Origin: Erythrobasidium yunnanense
Taxonomy: Eukaryota > Basidiomycota > Cystobasidiomycetes > Erythrobasidiales > Erythrobasidiaceae
Length of the DNA stretch: 64,000 nt
Reading direction: 5' to 3'
NCBI GenBank assembly: GCA_001600175.1
Contig: BCJC01000001.1
Location: forward strand, 4,263,652 to 4,327,651
The translations under genes and the position numbers were made by a program. Numbering within the stretch: the stretch's first letter is position 1; every line of letters begins with the position of its first letter. The notes under the pieces were generated by a model, which saw only the letters and a list, made by a program, of their open reading frames with translations, was not told the origin of the DNA and did not search any database. Positions 42,064-54,190 of the stretch are shown here, one piece after another.

Positions 42064-45000
42064 CTATGGCTTACGCGCCCCTCTCAGACCTTTGATAGGC
42101 CGGCGTCCCTTATTCGGGCTGGTAGGCTCATCGCCTACGATACCAGCATTGAAGAGAGAGGCTCCAGGTATACCAGTGCCTCCAGGCGTGGTTGAGCCTC
42201 CGAATCCATTCGCTGGTGCAGCATTGAATGTAAAGCCGCCCGATGCTGCCGGTGCTCCTCCAAAGCTAAAGGCAGGCGTAGAAGCGCCAGTATTGCTGCC
42301 AGCTCCAAAGCTGAAGGGAGGCTGACTCTGGGTGTTTGACTGAGTGGCACCGCTGCCGAAAGTGAAAGCAGGCGAGGAAGGCACAGCGTTGGCGCTATTC
42401 CCACCAAAGTTGAAGGCAGTATTGGCAGACGGCGAGGGCGTCCCGCTGCCAAAGGTGAAAGCAGGCTTAGGTGCAGAGTTCTGAGGTGCTGCACCGAAAG
42501 CAGGTGCTGCTGCAGCTCCAAAGGGAATTACCGGTGCCGCGCTGCTTGCACTAGCCCCGAAAGCCGTGCTGGTGCCAGCTGAGGAAGTCGGTTGTGCCGA
42601 CGTACCACTGCCACCAAAGTTGAATGCTGGTGCTGAGGTAGCGGCAGGGCTAGAAACTCCGAAAGAGAAAGTTGGAGCGGCGGAAGTAGAGCTGGAAGGC
42701 AGACTGGGCGTAGGCTGAGGTGACCCAAAAGTAAAAGCTGGCTTGCTTGTCTCAGCAGGTGCAGCTGTGCTTGATGAGCCGAACGAAAAGCCTTTGGATG
42801 CAGGCGCGATCACAGGCGAGAATGGTCCTGCGGTCGCGGCAGCGGGTTTGTTTGTAGGCGGGCTCTGTTGCATTGCCTCGGGAGAAGCACAAGATGATGC
42901 TGTCGGCTGGTTGTTGGTGGTAGCAATCAGTCTCGCTGGCGTGTCGGAGACACCTGCATTCGCTGCGGGCTTGAAGCTAAAGCCAGAGAAGGACGGCTTG
43001 CTCACAGGCTGCATGTCTCCGTTTACTGCACTTTCAGCAGGTTTTCCGAAGGTGAACGCGGGAGAAGACGCCGCTTTGTCTGAACCAGCCGTAGCCTGTG
43101 ATTCTGTATTGAAAGAGAAAGCAGGCGCTTTGGGTTGCGTGTCGGAAGAAGCGGTAGATCCAGCTTGTGCAGTGGATGGGAAGGCGGCGAAAGGGTTGGT
43201 AAACGCTGCTGAGCTGGTAGCTGTAGGAGTCTCGGCAGCAGGCTTTGGCGCACCAAATGAGAAGGGCGCAGGTTTGGGCTGGAACAGTAAGTCAGCTTAT
43301 GCAGCTGGCATGTATAGGTAGAAGGACTTTACCTTATCATCTACAGAAGAAGGCGATTGACTGGCTTTCTCCGCGCCTTGGGCTTCAGAAGGCTTGGAGC
43401 TGAAACTGAAAGTGGGAGCAGGGCTCGTCACAGCAGCTATTTCGGTGGGATTTGCAGCTTCGGATGCAGCTGGCGCTGTAGTTCCAGCGATTGGAGGAGG
43501 GGTTGGGTTGGCGGAGGGTGCAAAAGAGAAAGGGGATGTAGGCTTGGCCATTGTACCTGTACCACTGCCTGTTGATCGTGATGTAGGGTTGAATGTAAAG
43601 GTGGGCGTGGTGGCTGCTGCAAGCGGCGTGCTCTGAGATGCACTAGAGGGAACTTCCAATGATGGCGCCTTGAAGCTGAACATGGGCTTCGCAGCGGGCT
43701 GCACCGGTACATGCTCCTCAGTACTTTGAGTGATGGTGCCTAAGGTCGAACTAGTACTTGCAGCGGAAGTGGCTACCGGCGGAAGCTCCTGCTCATCAAG
43801 TACAGATGTTGAGCGGGACCGCGCAGCCAGCACTGGCGATTGAGGTGTTTTACCGAAGCTGAAGCGATTTGTGAATATAGAGTTCGGTAACTTCAGCTTG
43901 GCCATCTCGAGCTTTTCAGGCCGCGAGATATATCCGTCATTATCGACAGATGTCGGCTCTTCCGTAGGCGGTACCTCATCGTCTTCGTCCACATCGCTTG
44001 TCGCGAAGGACATGAGCTTCCTCCGTGATGCTGGTCTGGAGGATGCCTCTCCTGCCTCCTCGGCCTTAGAGTCGTCAGACTTGCTCTTTCCAGTCTTCGA
44101 TTTGCCAGCTCCAGACATAACCTGATCAATGCTTGCAGACGGCTCGCGCCGATTTGCGGATTTTTCTGTGACAGGTGAAGTCGGCCGCTTTTCCTTCTGC
44201 TTCCTGGAAGCCGCAGCAGGCGGTGGTGATGCAGGCCCAGGAGATCGCAATCTCCGCCCAGAGCGTGTCTTGACACCCTCGTCAGCGCTCTCCTGTTCTT
44301 CCTGATCGTCCGCAGAATCGTTATCTCCGACCCTGGTCTCTTTGCCGGACTTCGTAGCCTTCTTAGCTTTCTTCGTCGGTCGCTCAGGTTCAGGCGCTTT
44401 TGCACTCTTCGGTGCCCTAGTCTGCCCAGGACGCCGTTTAGAAGATGGCTGAACCTCGTCGACTTCCGACTCCTGCGCTTTACCCTTGCCTTTATGTCTG
44501 GTAGACCGCCTCGGTGAGAAGGCTCGGGTATCTTCCTGCATGTCGGAAGCATCGCTCATAACGCTAAGTTCACGGGTTCTCTGCCTTGTCCTGCGACGGG
44601 GAGGCTGCGGCAAGTCCGCCAGATGTTCCTCTGCTTCGCCAACCTGATCATCCGCTTCCTGATCCTCTCGCTCATCTCCGCCTCGGCTTCCATTCTGGTT
44701 CGCTGTGCTAGTCATCAACCTGTCGATCTCGTCATCGTCTGCCTCCTGACGCCTTCTGCGATTCTCCCGTTCCACCTCGGCCAGCCGCATGCGCTCGCCA
44801 ATTCCACCTTGGCTCCTGATCTTATCGCGCTGACTGGTAGTTTGCTCTTCCGCAGCCAGCTGACGGCGGGCGTATGGCGATATAGCATGGCTGGTCAAAG
44901 CTGGAACAGACCGCGACGCCGTGATCTGGGTCGCGAAGATGGAGTCGTTGGCAGGTGTTGAAATGGCAGGCAAGGGTACGTTGATGCGTTTCGGGCTCTG

Positions 45001-46540
45001 TATATTGGTCGATGTATGAGTATTGGCCCTTTACTTCAGATACAAGCCAGAGGAAGCATACCTTGTTCCGAAGGGTATCCAATTGCGGCCGTCTGATGCT
45101 CTCAAGTCGCTCAAGTATCCGTTCAGCTTCATTTTTAGGCAGACTCGACTGCGCAGGTTCTTGCTTAATCGGATTGCCGTGCTCATCGCCAGCTACAAAG
45201 CCCTTCGCCGGATCCCAAACGACTGATGTCTTTTGGCGCTTTGCTCTGTGGTAGCCATCAGATCCAGCAAAGTCTGTACTTGTGGGCGAGGGAATATTAT
45301 AGCGGGAGAAGGAGAAGTTTGAACGGGCTGGGGAGATTTTCGGAGGTGATGTCGACATTGCTGCGTGAGAACGCTTGTTCCCGGACAGGCCGTTGGCCAT
45401 AAAGAATGAGAAAGGTATACTTCCGGGCCTTCCAACTTGCGAAGCAACTGAAGGCGACCGCTGATATGGGTATAGCCTGTCTCCTAGTCGCGCCTGTTGC
45501 TGTTGTATAGCCAAACGCTCTAGCGGTACTGAAGGGGATCGAGCAAGGCCAGAAGATATATTGAGGGCGACCACAGGTAGTTCAGGCGAACGGCCTATCC
45601 GGAAGGGCGATTGCGACTGCAAGCCAAAGGTAGAGGACGAAGCGGACGCAGGCGCAGCCATCGCTGTCTGGCTGTCTGCGCCTGGTGACGCAGACCGCAT
45701 CGATGCTGAAGCAGGAAGATTCGCTGACAGTGCTAGTGGTGGAGGTCGGCCAGCAAAGATGGAGGTCTTCGACCGTGACAAGCCTGATCCGAAACCATTC
45801 GGCTGCGAAGGGGAAGTATTCCGAACAGGACTGCGATGCCTCGAAGTAGCGTAAGAAGGTCCAGCTGATGCACGCGCCAAGCTCGAGGGAACGCTTGCTG
45901 TTGTAGGCAGGTTGAGCGTCGAGTGCGATGAACGGATTCGCTTGGGTGACACTATCTCTTCATTATCATCTCCCTGATATTGGTTATACGCAAGCGAGCC
46001 CGATGCTACTGAAGGTGAAGCAGCATAGGTTCGCTTGACTGGAGGAGGAGGTAAGGCCATAGATGCGGGTCTCGTAAGTTTGTCTATTGTCCTGCTCGAG
46101 CTGGTATGGTTCGCATGGCCTGTCTCCTCGTCTCCGCGACTTTCGCTATCTGCATCATCGTCGAGATTTGGGATTGGCCGTCCTACGAGCCAGCCCAAAC
46201 TTTTCCGTGCGAGTCTACCTAGCAGACTAGGTGTATCTGCTGCTCCTACTGCGCCCATGAGCGACCTACGCCTGTCCTTCTTGCTCGCTGCAGGTGCCGG
46301 GGTGTGCGCATCTCGGCCGCCTTCGAGATTTGCCAGTGTGCTGCTAGAGACATCGCGACGCAAGTTGGGATGGCTTGAAGCTACTGTCGCTGGCGGTTGG
46401 CGGGCGTAAGGGGAGTCTGCTGCATTGATAGCGCTACCAGTTCGTCCAAAGATTGTGGTGGATCCAGCAGGCGTCGCAGCAGCACCACGCCGCGTCCGAC
46501 GAGAAGGCCCAGCTAGGGAAGGTGTAGAAGGTGTCTCCAT
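42064..46540 (-). CDS. FG-repeat nucleoporin (Nup1/Nup60/Nup124-like)
   Basis: Model: complement(42064..43278, 43333..44997, 45062..46540), 1452 codons with introns of 54 and 64 nt in phase. It builds the nuclear-basket side of the pore and binds transport receptors through FG repeats. The N-terminus has a likely membrane-binding amphipathic helix (SLLGRLARKSLGWLVGR, near residues 100-116). The middle has Ser/Arg-rich and acidic/basic patches with KR-rich, NLS-like segments. From about residue 950 onward many FxFG-type repeats occur (PAFTFGS, NFGG, FSFG). The C-terminus is basic (GRRPIKGLRGARKP). The assignment to one yeast Nup is uncertain because FG regions align poorly. Confidence 0.85.
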
Positions 46541-46856
46541 CGTGTTCGTAATGCAATCCAGCCGTAGAATGGCTGCTTTTTGTGCGCAAGATTTCCCAGG
46601 GCCTATCCTATCTTGCGGGCTTTTCTTCCCTATCTGAGACAGCGACGGGCCTGCCTCTACTTCGTTTCACTCGTTGCTCCTTCTCTTGACGATGGTCTCC
46701 TCCTTCTCGAGTCTGCAATACCTCTTTGATGATTGTCCGAATTTCAAGGTGACCCTCAGCGCCAACTCAAAGTGCAATTATCAACGTGTTTGACAGGCTA
46801 CAATACTCGCTGGATCTTCTAGACGCAAGATTATGACCTTCCTGTTTTGATCTAAA
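46541..46856. promoter_or_regulatory. divergent intergenic region (nucleoporin / LYR protein)
   Basis: About 315 bp. A plus-strand ATG near 46692 opens a 19-codon frame with a possible GT-AG intron, but it stops soon after, so it may be an upstream ORF. No other feature was found. Confidence 0.35.
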
Positions 46857-47419
46857 TGCCCTCCGTTATCAAAGCCCTCTATCGACGAGCTATCCGTATC
46901 ACACCTCGTCTCGAAGGACAGCGAAGAAGACGCCTTTTCTTATTTCGCACAAAGTCAGACAAGCTCGTTTAGATACATGCTTCACGATATTGATATCCCT
47001 GTCGCACTTCAGAGAAATGCTCGCGGCAGCGATACGCGACAGAACCAATGCAGAAAAGCTGGAGCAACATCTATTGAGCGCCGATATTTACCTGGATCAG
47101 ATAGAAGTAGGTACAACTTTCATAGTCTATATCTAGAAGCTCAGTCTTTGATCAGGCGCAAGCACATCACCTCCATGATTTGGGACAAGACCGTAGTAGA
47201 CTGCTCGTACCGATAGAGCTCTACGCAGCCCAGCATCCTGCTGCGAGAGCAAAGACCATGCTTGACTCTATACCAGGCGTACGGCGAACGAGAGAGGCAC
47301 ATAATCACGAAAAGGACGCTCTAGTGGGCCGTCTGTTCCAAGGCCCTGAACCCAGCTGGCTTCGCAAGAAGGAAAATACTGCTTTGGAGAAACATATCGT
47401 TCCTTCAAGACGCCGATAG
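46857..47419 (+). CDS. LYR-motif protein, probable mitochondrial assembly factor
   Basis: The first exon (46857 to about 46967) starts MPSVIKALYRRAIRITPRLEG and contains the LYR motif of small factors that act in Fe-S or respiratory-complex assembly with the acyl carrier protein. An exon ending at 47106 encodes the helical EMLAAAIRDRTNAEKLEQHL. The last exon is 47156..47419 and starts AQAHHLHDLGQD. The second intron (47107..47155) is clean. The junction between exons 1 and 2 is not: the obvious donor (CTC|GTTTAG) and the acceptor near 47012 do not agree in phase, so I could not fix it. About 155 residues in all. Its stop lies 7 bp from the stop of the converging kinase-like gene. Confidence 0.6.
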
Positions 47420-47426
47420 CTAGCCT

Positions 47427-48587
47427 TTACGAGACCCCTACTCCAACGAGCCTCAGACGCTCTGCTATATCTTTGCCCATGCTATCCCAGGCAGCTTGCT
47501 TCAAGAGCGATAAGCTTTCGAATATGTTCTCTTCCTGGATACCATTCAAATCGATGCTGGACTCCACCGCGTCCGACAACCAGAACTTATCGGCATAGAT
47601 CTTCTGGAACGATTCCTCCACTAGGAGTTGCTCTAGCATGTCAAACAAGAGAGGCGCTGCAGCGTGTCGCTCGCGAAAGCGCTCCAGCAGCCAATCTTTT
47701 CCCTTGAAGAGGAAGTCTGGATCTCCCGTCTACATACAGACAATGTCAGCCAGCGCTTGTGGGCGATCTTCGACCAACCGCTCACTACGAGATTGTAAAG
47801 AAGACCAGCAAGCATCTCCCTATCCCTCCTCTGCTGGTCTTCTACTCCATCAGCCTCGTGAACATCGATGAGGCGCATCGTAAAGTCGGGCATGATCACG
47901 ATATTGTCATGTTGCGGATCTCCCCAACATAGACCCTTGCTGCGCAAGTGACCGACCGCCAGGAATAGCTGCGCGGCTAGATATCGTACGAAAGGGAGGG
48001 GCAGGATCTGGCGTCTTATCCTTGCTGCCGCCTCGATGCTCGCATCGTATGTCACGGCACCGTTAGCACTATCTGGTACTTGTGCTGATTCGCTCTTCAC
48101 GGATGCAAGCTCTTGTAGCTTTCCTACAGACAAAACTCCGGCTTCGCTTATCAATTCGTACTTTCGGTTCTCGTCAGGCGTGGCATCGCTAAGTACCTCC
48201 GCTATGAGGGGATGCTTGGCTGCTCTGCCAAGCTCATGTTGGCTCTCGAAGCACGCCTCTATCTCTTCGACAGTATGTTGGCCAGCATAGCGATGCGTTC
48301 TATCGACCGCCACTTTCAGGGCGAACGTGCTCGGGAGCTTGACAGAAGAAGCTGTAGGATTCAGGAGCTCGGCCAAGAATACGTTCGACACCCCTTCGAC
48401 GTTCCCATCAGTCTAACGCTTTATGTCGGGATGATGGCATACATACAGCCTTGTCCAAGCCATCTCAGCAGTCGGAAGCGTCTACAGAAGAGAATCAGCA
48501 AAGCATAAAGTACACCTTGCCCGCCTACCCAAACTCGTAGGGATATGAGCTACGCGCTTCGTCTTCCCGTAGGATCGTGGCAGGCAT
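47427..48587 (-). CDS. divergent protein kinase-like protein
   Basis: Model: complement(47427..47729, 47786..48393, 48447..48481, 48529..48587), 334 codons. Joining the short first exons gives a glycine-loop-like RFRLLRWLGQGWVSNVFLAE (about residues 21-40), then FALKVAVD with the ATP-anchoring Lys (about 58). A Glu-rich helix and a catalytic loop follow, reading CWGDPQHDNIVI (about 187-198) where active kinases have HRDxKxxN. The DFG position reads LIDVHEAD (about 206-213). Asp and Asn of the loop are kept, so it may still act as an atypical kinase; alternatively it is a pseudokinase. C-lobe helices are short for the family. Specific subfamily not recognised. Confidence 0.75.
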
Positions 48588-48858
48588 GGCTGCTAGAGTT
48601 GGACAGTACTAGCGAGAAAGACAAGACAAGAGGCATCGATCCATCAGTGTAGAGACTCAGAAGCGCTAGAGTGCACAACTGCGAAACCGCCAAACCAGAT
48701 ATCTCGGGCGCGATCCGCTGCAAGGTCAAATCGGAGCAAGACGCGCAGCAATCGACAGAGTTATCAAACTTATGCAGATCCTCGAGAGTGTGTTGATGTC
48801 CAGCGACACAAACATAATCTGCCCAGTATATGCACCTCGACCCTTTTCGGCAGGGCAT

Positions 48859-50561
48859 CTATTTTGCTACAAGACCTCTCTTTACTGCTTCTCTCCAGTC
48901 TCTCCTCAGCTCGTTTGTCGTCCAGCGCCTTATCAGTATATTGAAGCTGGTCTCCACTTCGAAGATCCTGTCTGGCGTAATCCTGTTTAGCCACTTCCGA
49001 CTTGCGAAGGAGCTCCAAGCATGATATGCGAATTGTCGACTCTCGTCAAAGTCCCAACCCTCTCCGTATAGCTCAGCATACCTGTCATACAGGACGATAC
49101 GTCAGTCTGAATCAGCTCAGCACAAGGATAATAAAGCGGACGAACCTTGAATGTACCATCTGAAGTCCTGCCTTGTTCCACATAGGGTAGAAGAAAGTCA
49201 TAGGATCCATGACGAGCACTTCTTCGGGATGTCGCATGGCGATTTTGAGCGGCATTCTGATAGACAGGCCAGCCCAATCACTGTCATTGAACGCCCGATA
49301 GGTCTGATACCACTTCTGAATGAAAGTTGAGTTCTTCGCTGCGATAATTAAGCCATTGCAGAGGCCTTGACGTGGTAAAGGGGATACGCCGCCTTCTAGG
49401 CCTAAAACCGTGTCGAAGTGCATGAATGGCGAGTATGAGCGTATCGTATATACGTCCAGGTCTAGATAGATACCGCCATACTCGAGTAGAGCCTCTAGTC
49501 GAATGATGTCTGCCTTATGTGCGAACTTGCTAATCGGATTGCCGAAGATGTTGTCGAGCGGTCGGGCTTGCATAGGTATCACTGTCCAGACGCGTCAATT
49601 CCAAATTCAGGCAGTAGGAGAAGATCCAGCTCACGTTCAATTCTCATGTTCGCTGCTTCAAGCTTGATTCGCTCAAACCACCATTGGCCATGCTCCACCT
49701 TGTCGGGGAGATGATGATGCCAGAAAAAGACCTTTGAGGGCTTGTGGACATACATGGCTGGCAGATAATAAGCTCACTGCTCTTCGTAAATTTCTCCTGG
49801 CTCGCCTCACCTGAGTACATCGACAGATAGTGTGCGAACGCGAATGGCTTGCCGCCAAAGTCTCGTGACAGCCCAAAGATGAAGTGGATGATGGAGGGGA
49901 CCACTGCTTCAGTGTGTCGATTCGTTGAATATGGCAGGTTGTCTAAGACCCTTTCGTCTACAGGCTGTATGCCTCGAAAGTCTTGGTATGCTCTGCCAGA
50001 CACAGGACTAAGGGCTGGGGAGTCGCCTGTATGATAGATGAGCGTTGTCCCGACATGTTGCTTTTTGATGAAGGCTAAAGTGAATGCCAAGATCACCAGA
50101 GCTTGCCGGATCCTCGCAACAGTCCTACTGAAATCTAGCTGTGGTTGCTGTATCACATACTCGGGTATAGTAGAAGTTTGTAGAACTGGTGTGTATCTAG
50201 GCAGCTTCGGCGAGACTGAAGGAGCAGAGTCATCCTCTTGATGTCCAGCACACTCGATTAGAGACCACAGTGACCATAGAATAGTCGCTAAGCTTGCCCA
50301 TAGCAGTAAGAATGTAAAATTCCGAAGCTCCCTCGGGGTGAAACACTCCTCGAAAACCTTCCTGCTGTCAAACACGCTGGCGATTTCGGGTGTACGCGCA
50401 TAAGTTCCCAAGAACCAGCCAAGGCAGCATGCGTAGTAGATGAGTACAGCGTATAGAGCGCCGATAAGTAGACTAGGGAAAGAAAGCCAGTCTAGGCTGA
50501 GCAGGTAGATCCAGAACAGCTGGCCTGCCGTATGCATCTGTCCTCTGACGGACGCCAGCAT
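48859..50561 (-). CDS. membrane-bound sugar transferase with DXD motif (Gly_transf_sug / OCH1-like)
   Basis: Model: complement(48859..49081, 49146..49581, 49635..49757, 49811..50561), 510 codons. Two or three N-terminal membrane helices (LFWIYLLSLDWLSFPSLLIG, then a second near residue 85) precede a Golgi-lumenal catalytic part. SIIHFIFGL, KVFFWHHHLP, DIIRLEALLEYGGIYLDLDV and LGLEGG form the DXD core that binds the nucleotide sugar and a metal. It likely adds hexoses to wall, capsule or protein glycans. An upstream frame (about 50660-50824, MAKTLWNVASSS) could be a first exon joined by a 98-nt intron, adding about 60 residues; I kept the ATG at 50561. Confidence 0.8.
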
Positions 50562-50988
50562 GACTGCTCACGTAGAGAAGAGTGGTGCTCATCCTACAAG
50601 ACGTTTGGCGAGTCTCAATGGAAGTTGCGACAAGAGGCGGATCGTAGGCGAGGAGAGACACCCTTTGACAGCCCGACCAAAGAAGCTTGCCAGTACATTC
50701 TGTAGAGTGTCGAAGTTATAGGAAGCAGTATGAAAGAGCCACTGCGACTTGAAGAAGCTACGTTCCAAAGTGTCTTGGCCATAATCACCTCGTGCAGGTT
50801 GCTCTTCGACCCATCAGTCAGCATGTCTTTACGGGACTGAGGCCGCCAACAATCATTAAAATCAGTCAGTCACAGCTAGAAACAGACGTAGACATCGGTC
50901 GTCGGTCGTGCTTGAAGAAAGAAGAGCTCCCCAAACAGTTGTCCGAACGAGAACCCACGAAGTTATCCGGACTGGCACCTAGAGCAAC
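50562..50988. promoter_or_regulatory. divergent region (sugar transferase / TFB3)
   Basis: About 425 bp. The half near 50660-50824 may be coding (possible first exon of the sugar transferase). The rest should hold the two promoters. Confidence 0.35.
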
Positions 50989-52446
50989 ATGTCTACCCTA
51001 AAGAAGCCTGGCGCTTCTCTTAAATCAGCATCAACGTCGCGTATACCACCTCTTAATGGCTCGCGGTCATCGACTCCGGTAGCTGCAGGCAATGCTGGCG
51101 CGAAGAAGAGCAATGCTGGTGCATCTAGCAGTCTAGCAATTATACCGCCTTCTATGCCCTCGAATGGCAAGCAGAATCTGCTAGATAAGGATCGTAAGAT
51201 GGTCGAGTTCTCCGTAAGCGACTAGAGACCAAGCCCGAGGTGGCCTCCCAATCAATGCTGATACCCGTCACCCATCAGAGCCCAGATGACAAGTGTCCAG
51301 CATGTGCATCTGATCGCTTCCTCAATCCCGCCCTGCGCCTACTAGTCTCGAAATGCTACCACAAAATGTTAGAAGACCCGCCTTCCGTATTGGCATATAT
51401 CTTACGCTGACATTCTCTCTGCCATAGGTGCGAATCATGCATCGATCGACTCTTCACCCTTGGGCCAGGACCCTGTCCTATTTGTGGCCAGATCATCAGG
51501 AAGACGCAATTTACGCCTCAGACCTACGAAGATCTGAATGTCGAGAAGGAGGTCATCATACGCAGGCGTATAGCGAAGATGTGAGTGAACGCATTCGCCA
51601 GCTGTATCTCCCATGCCTAACGATTGAACGATGTTACAGCTTCAACAAGACGCAAGAAGACTTTCCTGACCTGAATACTTACAACAACTACCTTGAGGAG
51701 GTGGAAGATTTGAGTGAGTTTCCTTAATCTGATACATTTGCATGTACTGACCTTACCTCCTAGCCTTCAACCTGATCAATGCTGTGGATTTGGAAGAGAC
51801 AGACAGGCGTATTCTAGCGTATCAACGGGAGAATGCAGAACAGATCGATACACAAGCCAGTCAAGAGGAGCGAAGAGCAGAGTTTGTTCGCCTGCAGGAC
51901 GAAGAAGAGCGAAGGTTACGCACAGAGAGAGCTGCCGAGTTTGCACGTCAGGATGAGCTAGACAAGATAGAAAAGGAGAAAGACGAGAAGGAGTTGATCA
52001 AAGCACTGGAAGCCGGCGAAGGTTCAGCCGACAAGATTATCAAGAAGCAGAAAGCTGTCGCGCTCAAGCGCAGTAGTGCTAGAATGGCCAACAACAACTT
52101 TCCTCCGAATACCGACACCGGGCGTCCAAGTCTACTGAGCAAGTATCTACAGTTCAACAAGAGTAACTTTTCCGAGGCAGACAAGCAGGATACGCTTGCG
52201 CCTGAAGATCCCATCTCCGACTATGACACTAACTGGTATGACTATCGCGACCTGTTCAAGATCCGTACCGTCTCCACCGGATATAGCGACCAGGCTAGTG
52301 AGAATCTTCTGCGCGATGCAAAGAAGATGGCTGGCGGATTCGATATCGCCAAGAGTGTCTGGGAGAGAGCAACTCGAAGTGCTGTGATGGGCCTTTGGGT
52401 GACACCGCTGGGAGTAGATAGTGCATCCAGCATGGAGGTAGACTAG
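50989..52446 (+). CDS. TFB3: TFIIH/CAK subunit, MAT1/Tfb3 family
   Basis: Model: 50989..51213, 51279..51367, 51428..51580, 51640..51713, 51764..52446 (407 codons). It tethers the CDK-activating kinase to core TFIIH. A Ser/Asn-rich N-terminal extension of about 75 residues precedes the RING finger: CPACASDRFLNPALRLLVSK, CYHKMCESCIDRLF, GPGPCPICG (about residues 81-125). The MAT1 sequence KTQFTPQTYEDLNVEKEV follows. Then come FNKTQEDFPDLNTYNNYLEE and a long charged helix with DLEETDRRILAYQRENAEQI. The helix should contact XPD/XPB and the C-terminal part the kinase-cyclin pair. Introns interrupt the RING, and all phases agree. Confidence 0.95.
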
Positions 52447-52666
52447 AATGTATCGCGGGAAGCTTTCAAGCATGTTGTTGTATTTTGAGCTTCTAGCAAG
52501 GATTTTCATCTCCTCCATCCTCAACATTGATAAAGCACGTTATTTGTATGCTATGACATGCTGAACAGCTGATGTCGCGTTTTCGCTGACCTGCTGATGC
52601 TCTCATGTCAGATTGCCGGCTCATGGCGATACATGGAAAGTGCTTACGGAAGATCTTATCTCAGGC

Positions 52667-54190
52667 TTAAACTAAGGCAAGAGCCGCCAGCTTGCGCAGA
52701 GCTCTCAAATATCTTGCCTCCTCTTGCCAGAGAGCCACGGCCTTCTCCGAAGGGGTGTATACTTGTTCATAATTCTTCTCCTCGACAGACTTCCCAGCTT
52801 CTGTCACTCTGATAGTGGGAACACCATCGGTGCTGGCTTCCTGTCGATGAAGCGAAGTGAAGCCTTCCACCATTCTCGAGCCTCCAGTTGCAGCTACGCT
52901 GACGATCCCTTTGGTACGATGAATGATGGGGGCACTCTCGCTAGAGGCCGTATTGGCACTATGGCGAGTTCGCGCAGTTCTAGGGAAATCGGCGTATCCA
53001 TCCAAACGAGGTGCCCCTTCCGAACGTTCAGCTCCCAGATCTGCCCGTGACACCTCGACTCCAGCTACATGTGCTGGCACCTTCTCTAGCAGGCTCTTTA
53101 TACTACTTGTGCCATCGTGTTGCAGATATTGTTTTGTTGATAGGCGTATGAGCCAGTCGTCGGTGAAGGAATTGCGCAGGAGGCAATCTTGATACCATAG
53201 GTCATTGTTTATGATCATAGAGTAGCTGCTCTCGGGTGAGCCCACTTCAGGCGCATGAGTGAAGCTATCTTGTACGCCCAAGTGCTTGCTCAAGGTCGTG
53301 ATCCACTTTTCTAGCTTGGCATCTTGAGCGTACCAATGTACAGTCTCGATGCCTTGTAAGAAGTGATGGACACGCCACTCGATGAGATTCGCCGCGCTAG
53401 TATTGCTATGAATGTTTATCGCTTCGGTGCAAGCTGATAAAGTGCTTTTGTGCTTCGGCATCGTCCAATGTGGCATCGGAAACGTTCCTTTGACGTTTTG
53501 ATGTGACTTGGACTGCCATTCCAGTGTCAAGGCATACGAGCCTGACATCATGTACCGTAGAACTCGACGCCGCTCTTCAAGCGATGTTCCAGGTTGAAGA
53601 GATCGAGACCAAGGAGGTAGTGTGCATTCGACAGTCAATGTCGACGCTGCGACGAGGGGAAACTGCTCAAGCGTTGTTATTTCGGCCGGGTATCGCATAT
53701 TGCCAAAATTGCAGAAGAAGGTCAGGTCGTTAGGCTCGCCTGCCTTAAGTTGCAGGAGTGATGTAGCTTGATACTCTTGTGCGGTATCTAATGTCTTCTT
53801 CGGATGAATAGACGTGACCATGTGCAGGACTTCTGTATTGAACGGGGCCGGCGGCTGAACTGCGGCATAACCTCCGGAATGCTTTGCGGTTGCCAATACG
53901 ATATCATCGTCGGCTCCAAGGTTCCTTATGCTCGTTTCTTCGCCGGATAGCTGGGAGAACAGGGCAGTATAGCGTGAATATGCCTGCTTGATTGGAGTCG
54001 GGTACCCAGACGAGGGTAGATACCGAGTGAAGAGGGAATACCAGAAGAGAGCAGAGAGTAACAGTGCAGTTCTGAGGCGGTTGTCCGAGTTCAATTGACG
54101 TAGGCGGGAACTGCGACGTCGCGAGCCCGCATATCCCAAAAGCTCCCCTGTTGACTGCTTCTCGTCGGCTGTCCAGGCGACTTTCGACAT
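52667..54190 (-). CDS. GT92-like (DUF23) type II membrane glycosyltransferase
   Basis: A single exon of 507 codons. One signal anchor (TALLLSALFWYSLF, about residues 41-54) follows a basic cytoplasmic N-terminus (RRRSSRLRQ). The lumenal domain has NLIEWRVHHFLQGIETVHWY (about residues 271-290) with a following acidic Asp of the DxD region written AQDAKLEKW, and later NNDLWYQDCLLRNSFTDDW. These fit GT92/GT-A family members, which are galactosyl- or glucosyl-transferases of wall or glycan pathways. The first third is lower complexity. It lies near another sugar transferase (48.9 kb) but no common promoter is evident. Sugar donor unknown. Confidence 0.75.
   Translation of the reverse strand: MSKVAWTADEKQSTGELLGYAGSRRRSSRLRQLNSDNRLRTALLLSALFWYSLFTRYLPSSGYPTPIKQAYSRYTALFSQLSGEETSIRNLGADDDIVLATAKHSGGYAAVQPPAPFNTEVLHMVTSIHPKKTLDTAQEYQATSLLQLKAGEPNDLTFFCNFGNMRYPAEITTLEQFPLVAASTLTVECTLPPWSRSLQPGTSLEERRRVLRYMMSGSYALTLEWQSKSHQNVKGTFPMPHWTMPKHKSTLSACTEAINIHSNTSAANLIEWRVHHFLQGIETVHWYAQDAKLEKWITTLSKHLGVQDSFTHAPEVGSPESSYSMIINNDLWYQDCLLRNSFTDDWLIRLSTKQYLQHDGTSSIKSLLEKVPAHVAGVEVSRADLGAERSEGAPRLDGYADFPRTARTRHSANTASSESAPIIHRTKGIVSVAATGGSRMVEGFTSLHRQEASTDGVPTIRVTEAGKSVEEKNYEQVYTPSEKAVALWQEEARYLRALRKLAALALV

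Noticed and set aside
42092-43321. Plus-strand ORFs opposite the nucleoporin
   Set aside because: They mirror the FG repeats; the minus frame has introns, FG repeats and a plausible N-terminus.
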